From an uncultured Propionibacteriaceae bacterium (lineage in GTDB: Bacteria > Actinomycetota > Actinomycetes > Propionibacteriales > Propionibacteriaceae), in the NCBI GenBank assembly GCA_938046585.1, contig CALIWR010000006.1, positions 124,001 through 188,000 on the forward strand: a DNA stretch of 64,000 nucleotides. The letters run 5' to 3'. The notes beneath the pieces are model-generated. The model saw nothing but the letters and a program-made list of their open reading frames with translations. It did not search any database and had not been told where the DNA came from. Numbering within the stretch: position 1 is the stretch's first letter; every line of letters starts with the position of its first letter. Of this stretch, positions 17,929-25,156 are shown in pieces. Position numbers and translations under genes: made by a program.

Positions 17929-18405
17929 TCAGTCGGGCCGGACCCAGTCGCCGGAGCGTCCCCCAGATTTGGCGATGATCTTCGCCTCGGCGATCACCAG
18001 GCTCCGATCGAGGCCTTTGAGCATGTCCACCAGACTCAGCGCCGCCACCGTGACCGCGGTCAGGGCCTCCATCTCGACCCCGGTCCGGTCGGCGGTCCGT
18101 ACGGTTGCCCGTAACCGCACCCCGGTGCCGGTCAGCTCGAGGTCGACCTCGCAGCCGTGGATCCCGATCGGATGGGCTAACGGGATCAGCTCCGGGGTTT
18201 TCTTGGCGGCCTGGATCCCGGCCAGCCGGGCCACCGCCTGCACGTCCCCCTTGGGGGTATCGCCGCTGCGTAGCGCCGCCAGGGTCGTCTCGGCACAGCG
18301 CACCTCGGCGACCGCGGTGGCGGTCCGGGGCGTGGGCTGCTTGGCGGTGACGTCCACCATGTGGACGCTGCCATCATCACGCAGGTGGGTCAGTTCACCA
18401 GCCAC
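17929..18405 (-). CDS. moaC: Cyclic pyranopterin monophosphate synthase
   Basis: 158 residues. With MoaA it makes cyclic pyranopterin monophosphate, the first step of molybdenum cofactor synthesis. The family core KKTPELIPLAHPI and the active-site block SLVDMLKGLDRSL with Asp and Lys are present, followed by the usual AKSGGRSGDW end. Last gene of the minus-strand moaA to moaC unit; its start overlaps the moeA stop by eleven bases. Confidence 0.96.
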   Translation of the reverse strand: MAGELTHLRDDGSVHMVDVTAKQPTPRTATAVAEVRCAETTLAALRSGDTPKGDVQAVARLAGIQAAKKTPELIPLAHPIGIHGCEVDLELTGTGVRLRATVRTADRTGVEMEALTAVTVAALSLVDMLKGLDRSLVIAEAKIIAKSGGRSGDWVRPD

Positions 18406-19651
18406 GGCGTCCTACTCGGGTGGGGATGAAGGTCAGCCGGTCACCGGGGGCGACCGTCGAAGTTCCGACTGGAACCAGAGCCAACCCGTCGGCCTGCGGC
18501 AGGGACGCGACCAGGTGAGACCGGGAACCAAGCCGATGGTGAGGCCAGACCCGCTGCCCGTCGCGGCGGACCGGGCAGATCTGTTCCTTGCCCGGCGGTG
18601 AGACCCAGCCCTCGGCGGCGATCACCTGCTCGGTGGGTGGCAGACTGTCCGCGGCCCTACCGGCCAGCATCGCGATCAGGCCGGCCCCGTAGACGTGGAA
18701 GCTGACGAAGACGCTGACCGGATTGCCGGGCAGGCAGAGCACCGGGACCTGCCGCCCGGCGCAGCGCAACCGGCCGGCTCCCTGCGGGCCTCCGGGCTGC
18801 ATCGCCACATGGTGGAAGTCGACCCCCTGGTGGGCCAGTCCCTGTCGGACCACCTCGAAGGCGCCGGCGGAGATCCCACCGGCGGTGATCACCAGGTCAA
18901 GCTCCGGCCAGTCATCCAAGACTGCGGCGAGGCGCTCGATCTGGTCGTTGATCCGGGCGCTAGCAACGATCGATGCCCCGGCCGCTAATACCAGGCCGGT
19001 CAGCAGGGCGGCGTTGGAGTCAGGGATCTGGCCAGGGCCGACGGGCACGCCAGGCGCCACCAGTTCTCGTCCGGTGGTGATGATCCCGACCCTGGGACGG
19101 GGATGGAGCGTCACCTCGGTGACCCCGACCGAAACCAGCGCGGATACTGCTGCGGCGTCCACGACGGTCCCGGCAGGCAGTACCGGCGCCCCGGCTGGCA
19201 GGTCTTCGCCTCGGCGTCGTACGTTCGCGCCCGGTTCCGGCCATGGGGCCTGGATCCGTACCTGCTGCGGCGCCTGCCGGGTCCCGGGCAGGTGGTCGGT
19301 CTGCTCCACCATCACTACGGTGTCGGCACCCTCGGGCAATGGGGCCCCCGTCATGATCCGGACCACCTGGCCGGCCGCCAGGCGGTGGACCTGCTGATCG
19401 CCGGCGGGCAGGTCCCCGGCGACCGGCAAGACGACCTCGGCTTTCTCCGGTGGCAGATCGACATGCCGAACCGCGAAACCGTCCATGGCGGAGTTCGTGA
19501 ACGGCGGGGTATCGAGCAGCGCGTGGGCATCCTCGGCCAGGGCACAGCCCAACAGTTCGCTTCCCACCACCGGAGAACGGACCGGCGTGGTAGGGGCCGC
19601 CAACGATTCGATCAGGCTCCGGTGCTCGGTCACCGTCCAGGAGCGGCTCAT
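18395..19651 (-). CDS. moeA: Molybdopterin molybdotransferase
   Basis: 418 residues. MoeA inserts molybdate into adenylylated molybdopterin. Visible family blocks include PPFTNSAMDGFAVR, IMTGAPLPEGADTVV, the RRRGEDLPAG segment, VITAGGISAGAFEVVRQGL and LPGNPVSVFVSFHVY, ending with a beta-rich domain IV. The stop overlaps moaC by eleven bases and the start overlaps the MoeB-like gene by four. All expected domains are complete. Confidence 0.95.
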   Translation of the reverse strand: MSRSWTVTEHRSLIESLAAPTTPVRSPVVGSELLGCALAEDAHALLDTPPFTNSAMDGFAVRHVDLPPEKAEVVLPVAGDLPAGDQQVHRLAAGQVVRIMTGAPLPEGADTVVMVEQTDHLPGTRQAPQQVRIQAPWPEPGANVRRRGEDLPAGAPVLPAGTVVDAAAVSALVSVGVTEVTLHPRPRVGIITTGRELVAPGVPVGPGQIPDSNAALLTGLVLAAGASIVASARINDQIERLAAVLDDWPELDLVITAGGISAGAFEVVRQGLAHQGVDFHHVAMQPGGPQGAGRLRCAGRQVPVLCLPGNPVSVFVSFHVYGAGLIAMLAGRAADSLPPTEQVIAAEGWVSPPGKEQICPVRRDGQRVWPHHRLGSRSHLVASLPQADGLALVPVGTSTVAPGDRLTFIPTRVGRRGW

Positions 19652-20421
19652 GGCCGGCCCGCAAAGGTCAGCACGTGGTAGCTGTTGCGACGCGCGTCGC
19701 CGTACAGGACCTGCCCGAGCAGCGGTTCCCCGGCCCCGGTGATCAGCTTGACGGCCTCGGTGGCCATGGCGCTGCCGGCCTGTCCGACCACCGGTCCGAG
19801 TACCCCGACCTCGGTGCTGCTGGGGGTCTGGCCGGGCTTCGGCGGGCGCGGATACAGGCTACGTAGGCTGGTCGGCGCCCAGCCGTCGGGTGGGCGGCTC
19901 CAGAAGTCGCTGACTTGCCAGACCATGTCGATCACACTCCCCCAGACCAGTGGCGTCCCGCCACGTTCACACCAGTCCGCCACCAGGTATGTGGTGTCGA
20001 AGGTGTCGGAACATTCCATCACCAGATCCCACCGGTCGCGCTGCTGGTCGAGCAGTTCGGTGGTGACCTGGCCGATTTCGACGACTTGTACCTCGGGGTC
20101 GAGGTCGAGCAGCCGGGTACGGGCCGAGGCGGTCTTCGGCTGCCCGATGCTGGCCTGTCCATGCACCACCTGGCGGCCCAGGTTGTGCTCCTCGACTAGG
20201 TCATGGTCCGCGACAGCGATGGTTCCGACACCAGCACCGGCCAGGTAGAGCAGTACCGGAGACCCCAGTCCCCCAGCCCCGACCACGAGTACCCGGGCGG
20301 CCCGAAGCCGGGCCTGGCCGGCCAAGTCGATTCCGTTGACCAACCAGGTGCGGCGATGTCGTACCCGGGCGTGCGCGGTGATCGGCTGGGCCGGACTAGC
20401 TAACGGGATCTGCACACCCAT
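19648..20421 (-). CDS. moeB: MoeB/ThiF-family adenylyltransferase lacking the zinc cysteines
   Basis: 257 residues of the E1-like fold. MoeB activates the C-terminal glycine of MoaD as an adenylate. The nucleotide motif VVGAGGLGSPVLLYLAG and DHDLVEEHNLGRQVVHG are intact, and the C-terminal GVLGPVVGQAGSAMATEAVKL is typical. The two CxxC pairs that bind zinc in E. coli MoeB are missing: the usual CYRC position reads SLRSL and the last pair is absent. Start is taken at the ATG forming TGATG with the moaE stop; a GTG one codon earlier is also possible. Assigned as MoeB by context with moaE, moaD and moeA. Confidence 0.88.
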   Translation of the reverse strand: MGVQIPLASPAQPITAHARVRHRRTWLVNGIDLAGQARLRAARVLVVGAGGLGSPVLLYLAGAGVGTIAVADHDLVEEHNLGRQVVHGQASIGQPKTASARTRLLDLDPEVQVVEIGQVTTELLDQQRDRWDLVMECSDTFDTTYLVADWCERGGTPLVWGSVIDMVWQVSDFWSRPPDGWAPTSLRSLYPRPPKPGQTPSSTEVGVLGPVVGQAGSAMATEAVKLITGAGEPLLGQVLYGDARRNSYHVLTFAGRP

Positions 20422-20840
20422 CACAGACCGGTCCAGCTACGGCTGCCGTCAGCCAGGATCTGACACTTCCACACCGGTACGGTGGCCTTGATCTCATCGA
20501 CCAGGGCCTGGGCCGCGGTGAAGGCCTGGGACCGGTGTTCGGCGGCGACGACCACCACCATCGCCGTTTCCCCCACCACGATGTGCCCCACGCGGTGCCA
20601 GGCGGCCACGGCATGCACCCCGTGACGCAATGTGGCCTGCTCAGCGAGGTCCCGCAACCGGGCCTCAGCCGAGGGATGGGCACAGTAGTCGATCGCGGTG
20701 ACGTCGCGGCCAGCGTCGTGGTTGCGGACCACCCCGCAGAAGGTGACGACACCACCACAGCGGACATCCGTCAGCTGGGCGATGATCTGTTCGAGGTCGA
20801 GTGGGGTCTCCACGATCCCGGAGCGGATCTGACTGGTCAT
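20421..20840 (-). CDS. moaE: Molybdopterin synthase catalytic subunit
   Basis: 139 residues. The MoaE dimer, with thiocarboxylated MoaD, puts the dithiolene sulfurs into the pterin. Recognised by GGVVTFCGVVRNHDAGR, HRVGHIVVGETAMVVVV and VPVWKCQILADGSRSWTG, which holds the active-site Lys. It begins 23 bp downstream of the regulator-MoaD gene and is coupled to moeB by TGATG. Length and motifs are normal. Confidence 0.95.
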   Translation of the reverse strand: MTSQIRSGIVETPLDLEQIIAQLTDVRCGGVVTFCGVVRNHDAGRDVTAIDYCAHPSAEARLRDLAEQATLRHGVHAVAAWHRVGHIVVGETAMVVVVAAEHRSQAFTAAQALVDEIKATVPVWKCQILADGSRSWTGL

Positions 20841-20863
20841 ACGGAACCTTCCGACGGTACGGC

Positions 20864-21100
20864 TCAGCCGCCAGCGAACGGGGGCAGCACCTCGACCACC
20901 GATTCCCGGTCGAGCTGCTGGTCTCGCTGCGCCGGGCGCTGGTCGATCAGAAAGGTGCTGACTGCCAGCACTGGTTCCAGGTCCGGGTGTCGTTGGGCGG
21001 CGGCGGCCAGCAGGCCAGCCAGGGTGCCATGCCGCTCGTACGTCTCGCTAGTACAGCCGGCCGCATCCACTGCGCCGCCGAAGTACCGGATCGTGGTCAT
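20864..21100 (-). other. moaD: Possible internal start giving free MoaD (molybdopterin synthase small subunit)
   Basis: Inside the fused gene an ATG at 21100 begins exactly at the MoaD domain (MTTIRYFGG) and is preceded by AGAGGAG three bases upstream, a good ribosome binding site for this genome. Translation from here would give a normal 78-residue MoaD ending FAGG. MoaD must present a free C-terminal glycine to MoaE and MoeB, which is possible for either product. Whether one or both are made is not visible in the sequence. Confidence 0.55.
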
Positions 21101-21913
21101 GGTCTCCTCTGGTTGTGGATCGGTCAGGGTCAGGATCACCGCACAACGGTACGGGTCGGCATCGTCGGGCTGGAAACTCATTTGAACCGAGTCCTGGCAG
21201 ATCAGGTGGACGATTCGCTGAACGAAGCCGTGCCGCAACGCCAAGCCCACCAGGCTCGGCTGCTCGCCGGCGGTGAACGGGCAGGCGCGCAGCACCAGGG
21301 TGGCCTCGTGGCTGGGGTCTGGGGTGGGCGCCATCCCGAAGGCGGTGAGGACCATCCGGATCTGGAGCATCTGATGAGCCAGATCCCAGTCCGGCGACCC
21401 CGCCGCATGGGCCGGGACCCGCATCAGGTCGAGGGCCCGTTGCCCGATCAGAGCGCCGACCTGGTGAGCCGCCTCGATCCGGTCGTTCGGGGTATCTCGC
21501 AACCAGTCGAAGAAGCATCGGGTTACCAGCGCCATCTGGTTGTCCGGGGAGACCAGGTCGGGGGCGGTGATGGCCAGGTAACCGGTGGCCGGACGACCGC
21601 GCCCATGAACAGGCAGCCTCACGCCCGACACCAATCGCAGCTCGATCAAGGTCTCCAGGGTTTCCCGAATGCTGGACGGATGCAGCCCGGACTCATCAGC
21701 TAGCTCAGCCACCGTGACCGGATTCCCATGCTGCGCGATCCGTCGCAGCAAGGTGCTCTGTGCGGGAGTGAGCTGGGCCAGACTGGTAAAGAGCCCTTGG
21801 TTGTCGGCCGGCCGCGCCCGGCGACGCCTGGGGGATCTCGGACCGGTCATCACGATGTTCCCGGATCTCTCTTGATGACCAGCATTGGTCTGCTCGGGGA
21901 GGAAGTCCCTCAT
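20864..21913 (-). CDS. COG2345-type transcriptional regulator fused to MoaD
   Basis: 349 residues in one uninterrupted frame. Residues about 40-110 form a winged helix-turn-helix (TPAQSTLLRRIAQHGNPV, then VAELADESGLHPSSIRETL). A ligand or metal-sensing domain follows, with LVLRACPFTAGEQPSLVG resembling the CPF segment of COG2345/SufR-like proteins; the second Cys of that family is absent. Residues 272-349 are a complete MoaD ubiquitin-like domain starting IRYFGGAVDAAG and ending in the required Gly-Gly. The ATG at 21913 lies two bases after the moaA stop; ATG 21850 is an alternative. A second start at 21100 could release free MoaD. The fusion suggests a regulator sensing cofactor supply; this is inference. 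Confidence 0.82.
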   Translation of the reverse strand: MRDFLPEQTNAGHQERSGNIVMTGPRSPRRRRARPADNQGLFTSLAQLTPAQSTLLRRIAQHGNPVTVAELADESGLHPSSIRETLETLIELRLVSGVRLPVHGRGRPATGYLAITAPDLVSPDNQMALVTRCFFDWLRDTPNDRIEAAHQVGALIGQRALDLMRVPAHAAGSPDWDLAHQMLQIRMVLTAFGMAPTPDPSHEATLVLRACPFTAGEQPSLVGLALRHGFVQRIVHLICQDSVQMSFQPDDADPYRCAVILTLTDPQPEETMTTIRYFGGAVDAAGCTSETYERHGTLAGLLAAAAQRHPDLEPVLAVSTFLIDQRPAQRDQQLDRESVVEVLPPFAGG

Positions 21914-21915
21914 CG

Positions 21916-22962
21916 TCACCCGCCGATCCGGCTCATGGTGCGGGAGGGGACGGCGAAGCGGGAGCCGTCGAGGCCATGCGCCTCGGGCTTCGCCCACATC
22001 GCAGCGGTCCAGGCTGCGACGATCCGCCGCTCGATCTGTCGCGGTTCGTCGCCAGAACGCAGGATCCGGCGCAGGTCGACCTCCTGGGTGGCGAACAGAC
22101 AGCTGCGGATCTGACCGTCACTGGTGAGTCTGGTGCGGTCACAACTGTCGCAGAAGGGTTCGCTTACCGAGGCGATGATCCCGACCCGCTGCCGCGGGTC
22201 GCCGTCGACGGTCCAGATCCGGGCCGGCGCCGACGGGTCTTCGGTCTCGGCCGGTGTCAGCTCATGCTGCGCGCCCACCAGCTCGAGGATGTCGTCCCGG
22301 GTCACCATCTGGGCACGGTCCCAGGATCCGGGCGGACCGATCGGCATTTGTTCGATGAACCGCAATTCGGCGCCAATAGCCAGGCAGTAGTCGAGCAACC
22401 GACCGGCGTCGGTGTCGTTGATTCCTCGTACGATCACCGCATTCACTTTCAGTGGACTGAGGCCAGCCGCCTGGGCGGCGCTGATCCCGGCCAGCACATC
22501 GGCAAGCCGATCACGGTGGGTGATCTGCCGAAAATGTTGCGGGTCGAGACTGTCGAGGGAGACGTTGACTCGTTGAAGCCCGGCTGCTGCCAGACGCTGC
22601 GCACGGTGCTCCAGCCCCAGCGCATTGGTAGTCAGGGCCAGCCCGGGAACCTGCCCCTGGTCGGTACGCAACTGGGCGACCGCAGCGACGATGTCCTCCA
22701 GGCCGCGCCGCAGCAACGGCTCACCGCCGGTGAACCGGATCTCACGCACCCCGAGCCGTTCAACGCCGATCCGGCAGAGCCTGGTCACCTCGGCATCAGT
22801 CAGAGTCAGCTCGGTCGGCAGCCAGTTCAGACCATTGGCTGGCATACAGTACGAGCAGCGCAGGTTACAGCGGTCTGTCAGGGAGACCCGCAGATCACGC
22901 GCCACCCGTCCGAACCGATCCCGCAGCACGGTGGCTCTCGGCGCGGGGTCCGGTTCTGGCAT
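21916..22962 (-). CDS. moaA: GTP 3',8-cyclase
   Basis: 348 residues. Radical-SAM enzyme that rearranges GTP in the first step of molybdenum cofactor synthesis. The N-terminal cluster motif is DRCNLRCSYCMP, with FTGGEPLLR downstream. The C-terminal cluster is in FCDSCDRTRLTSDG followed by RSCLF, and the protein ends in Gly-Gly (RIGG), needed by MoaA. First gene of the minus-strand moaA, regulator-moaD, moaE, moeB, moeA, moaC unit. It is divergent from mobA over a 67-bp gap with a short inverted repeat. Confidence 0.97.
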   Translation of the reverse strand: MPEPDPAPRATVLRDRFGRVARDLRVSLTDRCNLRCSYCMPANGLNWLPTELTLTDAEVTRLCRIGVERLGVREIRFTGGEPLLRRGLEDIVAAVAQLRTDQGQVPGLALTTNALGLEHRAQRLAAAGLQRVNVSLDSLDPQHFRQITHRDRLADVLAGISAAQAAGLSPLKVNAVIVRGINDTDAGRLLDYCLAIGAELRFIEQMPIGPPGSWDRAQMVTRDDILELVGAQHELTPAETEDPSAPARIWTVDGDPRQRVGIIASVSEPFCDSCDRTRLTSDGQIRSCLFATQEVDLRRILRSGDEPRQIERRIVAAWTAAMWAKPEAHGLDGSRFAVPSRTMSRIGG

Positions 22963-22990
22963 GCCGGGAGACTATCTCAGCGGGCCAGAC

Positions 22991-23009
22991 CCCGCGTTAA
23001 TCTCGCGGG
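22991..23009. promoter_or_regulatory. Inverted repeat in the moaA/mobA divergent gap
   Basis: Perfect six-base arms CCCGCG and CGCGGG flank the seven-base AT-rich spacer TTAATCT, centred between the divergent starts of moaA (22962) and mobA (23030). It could be an operator for the nearby HTH-MoaD regulator, but arms this short and GC-rich can occur by chance. Confidence 0.3.
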
Positions 23010-23029
23010 TCCTCTGCCAAGGTGGAGGC

Positions 23030-23629
23030 ATGGACGTGCACGGCATCATCCTGGCCGGAGGCGCCGGCCAACGGCTGGGCAGCCTGTCGAAAGCCGATCT
23101 GCGGATCCAGGGTCAACGGCTGCTGGACCTGGTGGTAGCGGCGACCGTCCCGCTGGTCACGGGTCGTCTCGTGGTGGTGGCCCCGGCCACCGTCACCGTT
23201 GCGACGGGAGTGGGGCAAACCTTGGAGAATCCCCCGTTGGGCGGTCCGCTGGCGGGGATCGACGCTGGCTTGCGGTGGTTGGAGCAGGCCACCCAACCCG
23301 GACCGGACGATCTGGTCGTGGTGCTGGCGGTGGACACCCCGGCCGCCCAGCGGCTGCTGCCGGACCTCGTGGCGGCTGCGCGCCGGACCGACGGTGACGG
23401 GGCAGTCGTGGTAGGCGGGGAGCCTGCCCCCTTCGTCCAGCATCTGCAAGCTTGCTACCGGTTTCGGGCCTTGAGCCAGGTGATCGCCGCCGCCGGTCCG
23501 CCTCGCGGTCTTGGGGTACGGCGGGTACTGAGAAGGCTGCGTCTGGTCGAGATTCCGCAACCGGCCGCGGTCTGCCGCGATCTCGACACCACGGCAGACC
23601 TGACCTATTGGCAGGCCGGGATCGGCTGA
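23030..23629 (+). CDS. mobA: Molybdenum cofactor guanylyltransferase-like NTP transferase
   Basis: 199 residues with the MobA nucleotidyltransferase fold. GIILAGGAGQRLGSLSKADL carries the glycine-rich GTP loop with conserved Lys, GGPLAGIDAGLRWL follows, and VVVLAVDTP holds the metal Asp. MobA attaches GMP to molybdenum cofactor to give the bis-MGD form. The ATG at 23030 has GGTGGAGG directly upstream; the longer upstream frame is antisense to moaA. It converges with the second mogA-like gene three bases later. Confidence 0.88.
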   Translation: MDVHGIILAGGAGQRLGSLSKADLRIQGQRLLDLVVAATVPLVTGRLVVVAPATVTVATGVGQTLENPPLGGPLAGIDAGLRWLEQATQPGPDDLVVVLAVDTPAAQRLLPDLVAAARRTDGDGAVVVGGEPAPFVQHLQACYRFRALSQVIAAAGPPRGLGVRRVLRRLRLVEIPQPAAVCRDLDTTADLTYWQAGIG

Positions 23630-23632
23630 TCC

Positions 23633-24136
23633 CTAACGAGGCTCGTCGAGTTGGGCGAAGATCGGCCCCAGCAGCGGGACCAGCACCTCGAGACTGTCCA
23701 CTGCCCCACCCAGCGAGCCGGGCGCGGCCACTAGCAGCGCTCCGGTCGCATCGCGAGCGGTGACCCCGACAACCCCTCGCGACAGGCCCGACAGTGGGGT
23801 GTTTGCCAGCCCCTGGGCCCGGATCTGCTCGGCGATGCCGGGGATTTCGACCGCCAACCGAGCCCGTACCGCTTCGGGCGCCTCATTGCCGACCCCGAAG
23901 CCGGTCCCGCCAAGGACCAGCACCAGTCGAGCCCCACTGGCGAGGGCCTGATCCAGAGCGGAGCAGACCGCGGCCAACCCTTCGGCCACGATAGTCACGC
24001 TCACTGCCCGCAACCCAGCCTGCTGTAACCGTTCGACCACGGCGGGCCCAGTACGATCGGGCCGTTCCCCGGCCAGGACCCGATCGCTGCTGACGATGAC
24101 GGCCGCCGAGATCGCAGCCAGGTCGTTGCCTTTCAT
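23633..24136 (-). CDS. MogA/MoaB-type protein with altered substrate loop (copy 2)
   Basis: 167 residues of the MoCF-binding fold, similar in layout to the gene at 17437. VSSDRVLAGERPDRTGPAV and AVEIPGIAEQIRAQG are family-like, but the substrate loop is LGGTGFGVGNEAPEAV: it lacks the Asp and is shorter than the GTGxxxxDxTPEA pattern. The ATG at 24136 was preferred because GGAGG lies seven bases upstream. It is divergent from modA over the 194-bp palindrome-rich gap. It might be a paralog with another partner or a scaffold rather than an active adenylyltransferase. Confidence 0.85.
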   Translation of the reverse strand: MKGNDLAAISAAVIVSSDRVLAGERPDRTGPAVVERLQQAGLRAVSVTIVAEGLAAVCSALDQALASGARLVLVLGGTGFGVGNEAPEAVRARLAVEIPGIAEQIRAQGLANTPLSGLSRGVVGVTARDATGALLVAAPGSLGGAVDSLEVLVPLLGPIFAQLDEPR

Positions 24137-24162
24137 GCCTTCCCTCCGAACCTGAGATTCCC

Positions 24163-24288
24163 CTTTCAGCATGATATTTTCTGGCTTCCATCCAGAAAAA
24201 ATGCTGATGCCCGCTCTTTCAGCGCCGATAAGGGGTTTGAGGATACCAATCGGTGATCTGGTTGACGCGGCAGGATTGATTCTGAAAG
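24163..24288. promoter_or_regulatory. AT-rich operator-like region between the second mogA gene and modA
   Basis: This gap is strikingly AT-rich against its surroundings. It contains an imperfect inverted repeat at 24167-24206: arm CAGCATGATATTTTCTGG, seven-base loop, arm CCAGAAAAAATGCTG. CTTTCAGC occurs directly at 24163-24170 and 24216-24223, and inverted as CTGAAAG at 24282-24288. GATTC TGAAA GAATC forms a further small palindrome near 24277-24291. The repeated element suggests binding sites for a repressor controlling molybdate uptake, possibly the HTH-MoaD protein. No E. coli-type ModE box is seen. Confidence 0.5.
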
Positions 24289-24330
24289 AATCCTTGTTTC
24301 ATAACGAGAGGGAAAGGGATTCGATAACCC

Positions 24331-25098
24331 ATGAGGCGTTCTCTGATGGCCGGGGCCACGGCCTTGATGCTGGTCGCGACGATGGCCGGGTGCGGCACCA
24401 AACCCTCCTCCACCGCCTCGCCGTCGGGTCAGCAGACCACTATCACGGTCTTCGCCGCAGCCTCCCTGGAGAAGTCCTTCACCGCGATCGCCAAAGACTT
24501 CGAAGCCCAGAATCCCCAGACCAAGGTCACCTTCAGCTGGGCTGGATCCCAGACCCTGGTGGAACAGTTAGCGAATGGCGCCCCGGCCGATGTCCTGGCC
24601 ACCGCCAACACCACCACCATGGACAAGGCAGTCCAGACCGGCTCGGTCACTGACCCGCAGGAGTTCACGACTAACCGGCTGACCCTGATCACCCCTGCCG
24701 GCAATCCCGCCCAGATCACCGGGTTGGACGCCTCGCTGACCGGGAAGAATCTGGTCATCTGCGCCCCAGCGGTCCCCTGCGGTAGCGCCACGGCCAAGCT
24801 GGCCGGACTGGCGGGGGTCACACTCACCCCGAAGTCCGAGGAACAGTCGGTGACCGACGTGAAGAACAAGGTGATCTCCGGCCAGGCCGATGCGGGTATC
24901 GTCTACCAGACCGATGCCGCCTCCGCCGGCGACAAGGTCACCACGGTCGCGATCCGCGATTCTGAGAAGGTTGTCAATCGCTACCCGATCGCGCTCGTCA
25001 AGAGCTCCAAGAACACCACCGCCGCCACCGCGTTCATCGCGTACGTGAGGTCCGAGGCCGGGCAGAAGACCTTGAAATCCTTCGGTTTTGGCGCCTGA
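24331..25098 (+). CDS. modA: Molybdate ABC transporter substrate-binding lipoprotein
   Basis: 255 residues. Lipoprotein signal with lipobox ending at Cys21 (VATMAGCG). The ModA fold is shown by ITVFAAASLEKSFTAI, which contributes oxyanion-binding Ser, FSWAGSQTLVEQLANGAPADVLATA, and GQADAGIVYQTDAAS. It captures molybdate or tungstate outside the membrane for the ModBC protein encoded next. Its stop lies about 60 bp before the modBC GTG. Upstream is the palindromic operator-like region. Confidence 0.95.
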   Translation: MRRSLMAGATALMLVATMAGCGTKPSSTASPSGQQTTITVFAAASLEKSFTAIAKDFEAQNPQTKVTFSWAGSQTLVEQLANGAPADVLATANTTTMDKAVQTGSVTDPQEFTTNRLTLITPAGNPAQITGLDASLTGKNLVICAPAVPCGSATAKLAGLAGVTLTPKSEEQSVTDVKNKVISGQADAGIVYQTDAASAGDKVTTVAIRDSEKVVNRYPIALVKSSKNTTAATAFIAYVRSEAGQKTLKSFGFGA

Positions 25099-25156
25099 GC
25101 CGAATCTTCTGCGGGCAAAGGCCCCGAGCATTTCCCATAGGTTCTGGAGGTGGCTG

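Noticed and set aside
21976..23397. 473-codon plus-strand open frame
   Set aside because: Antisense to moaA and then out of frame with mobA; no domain recognised.
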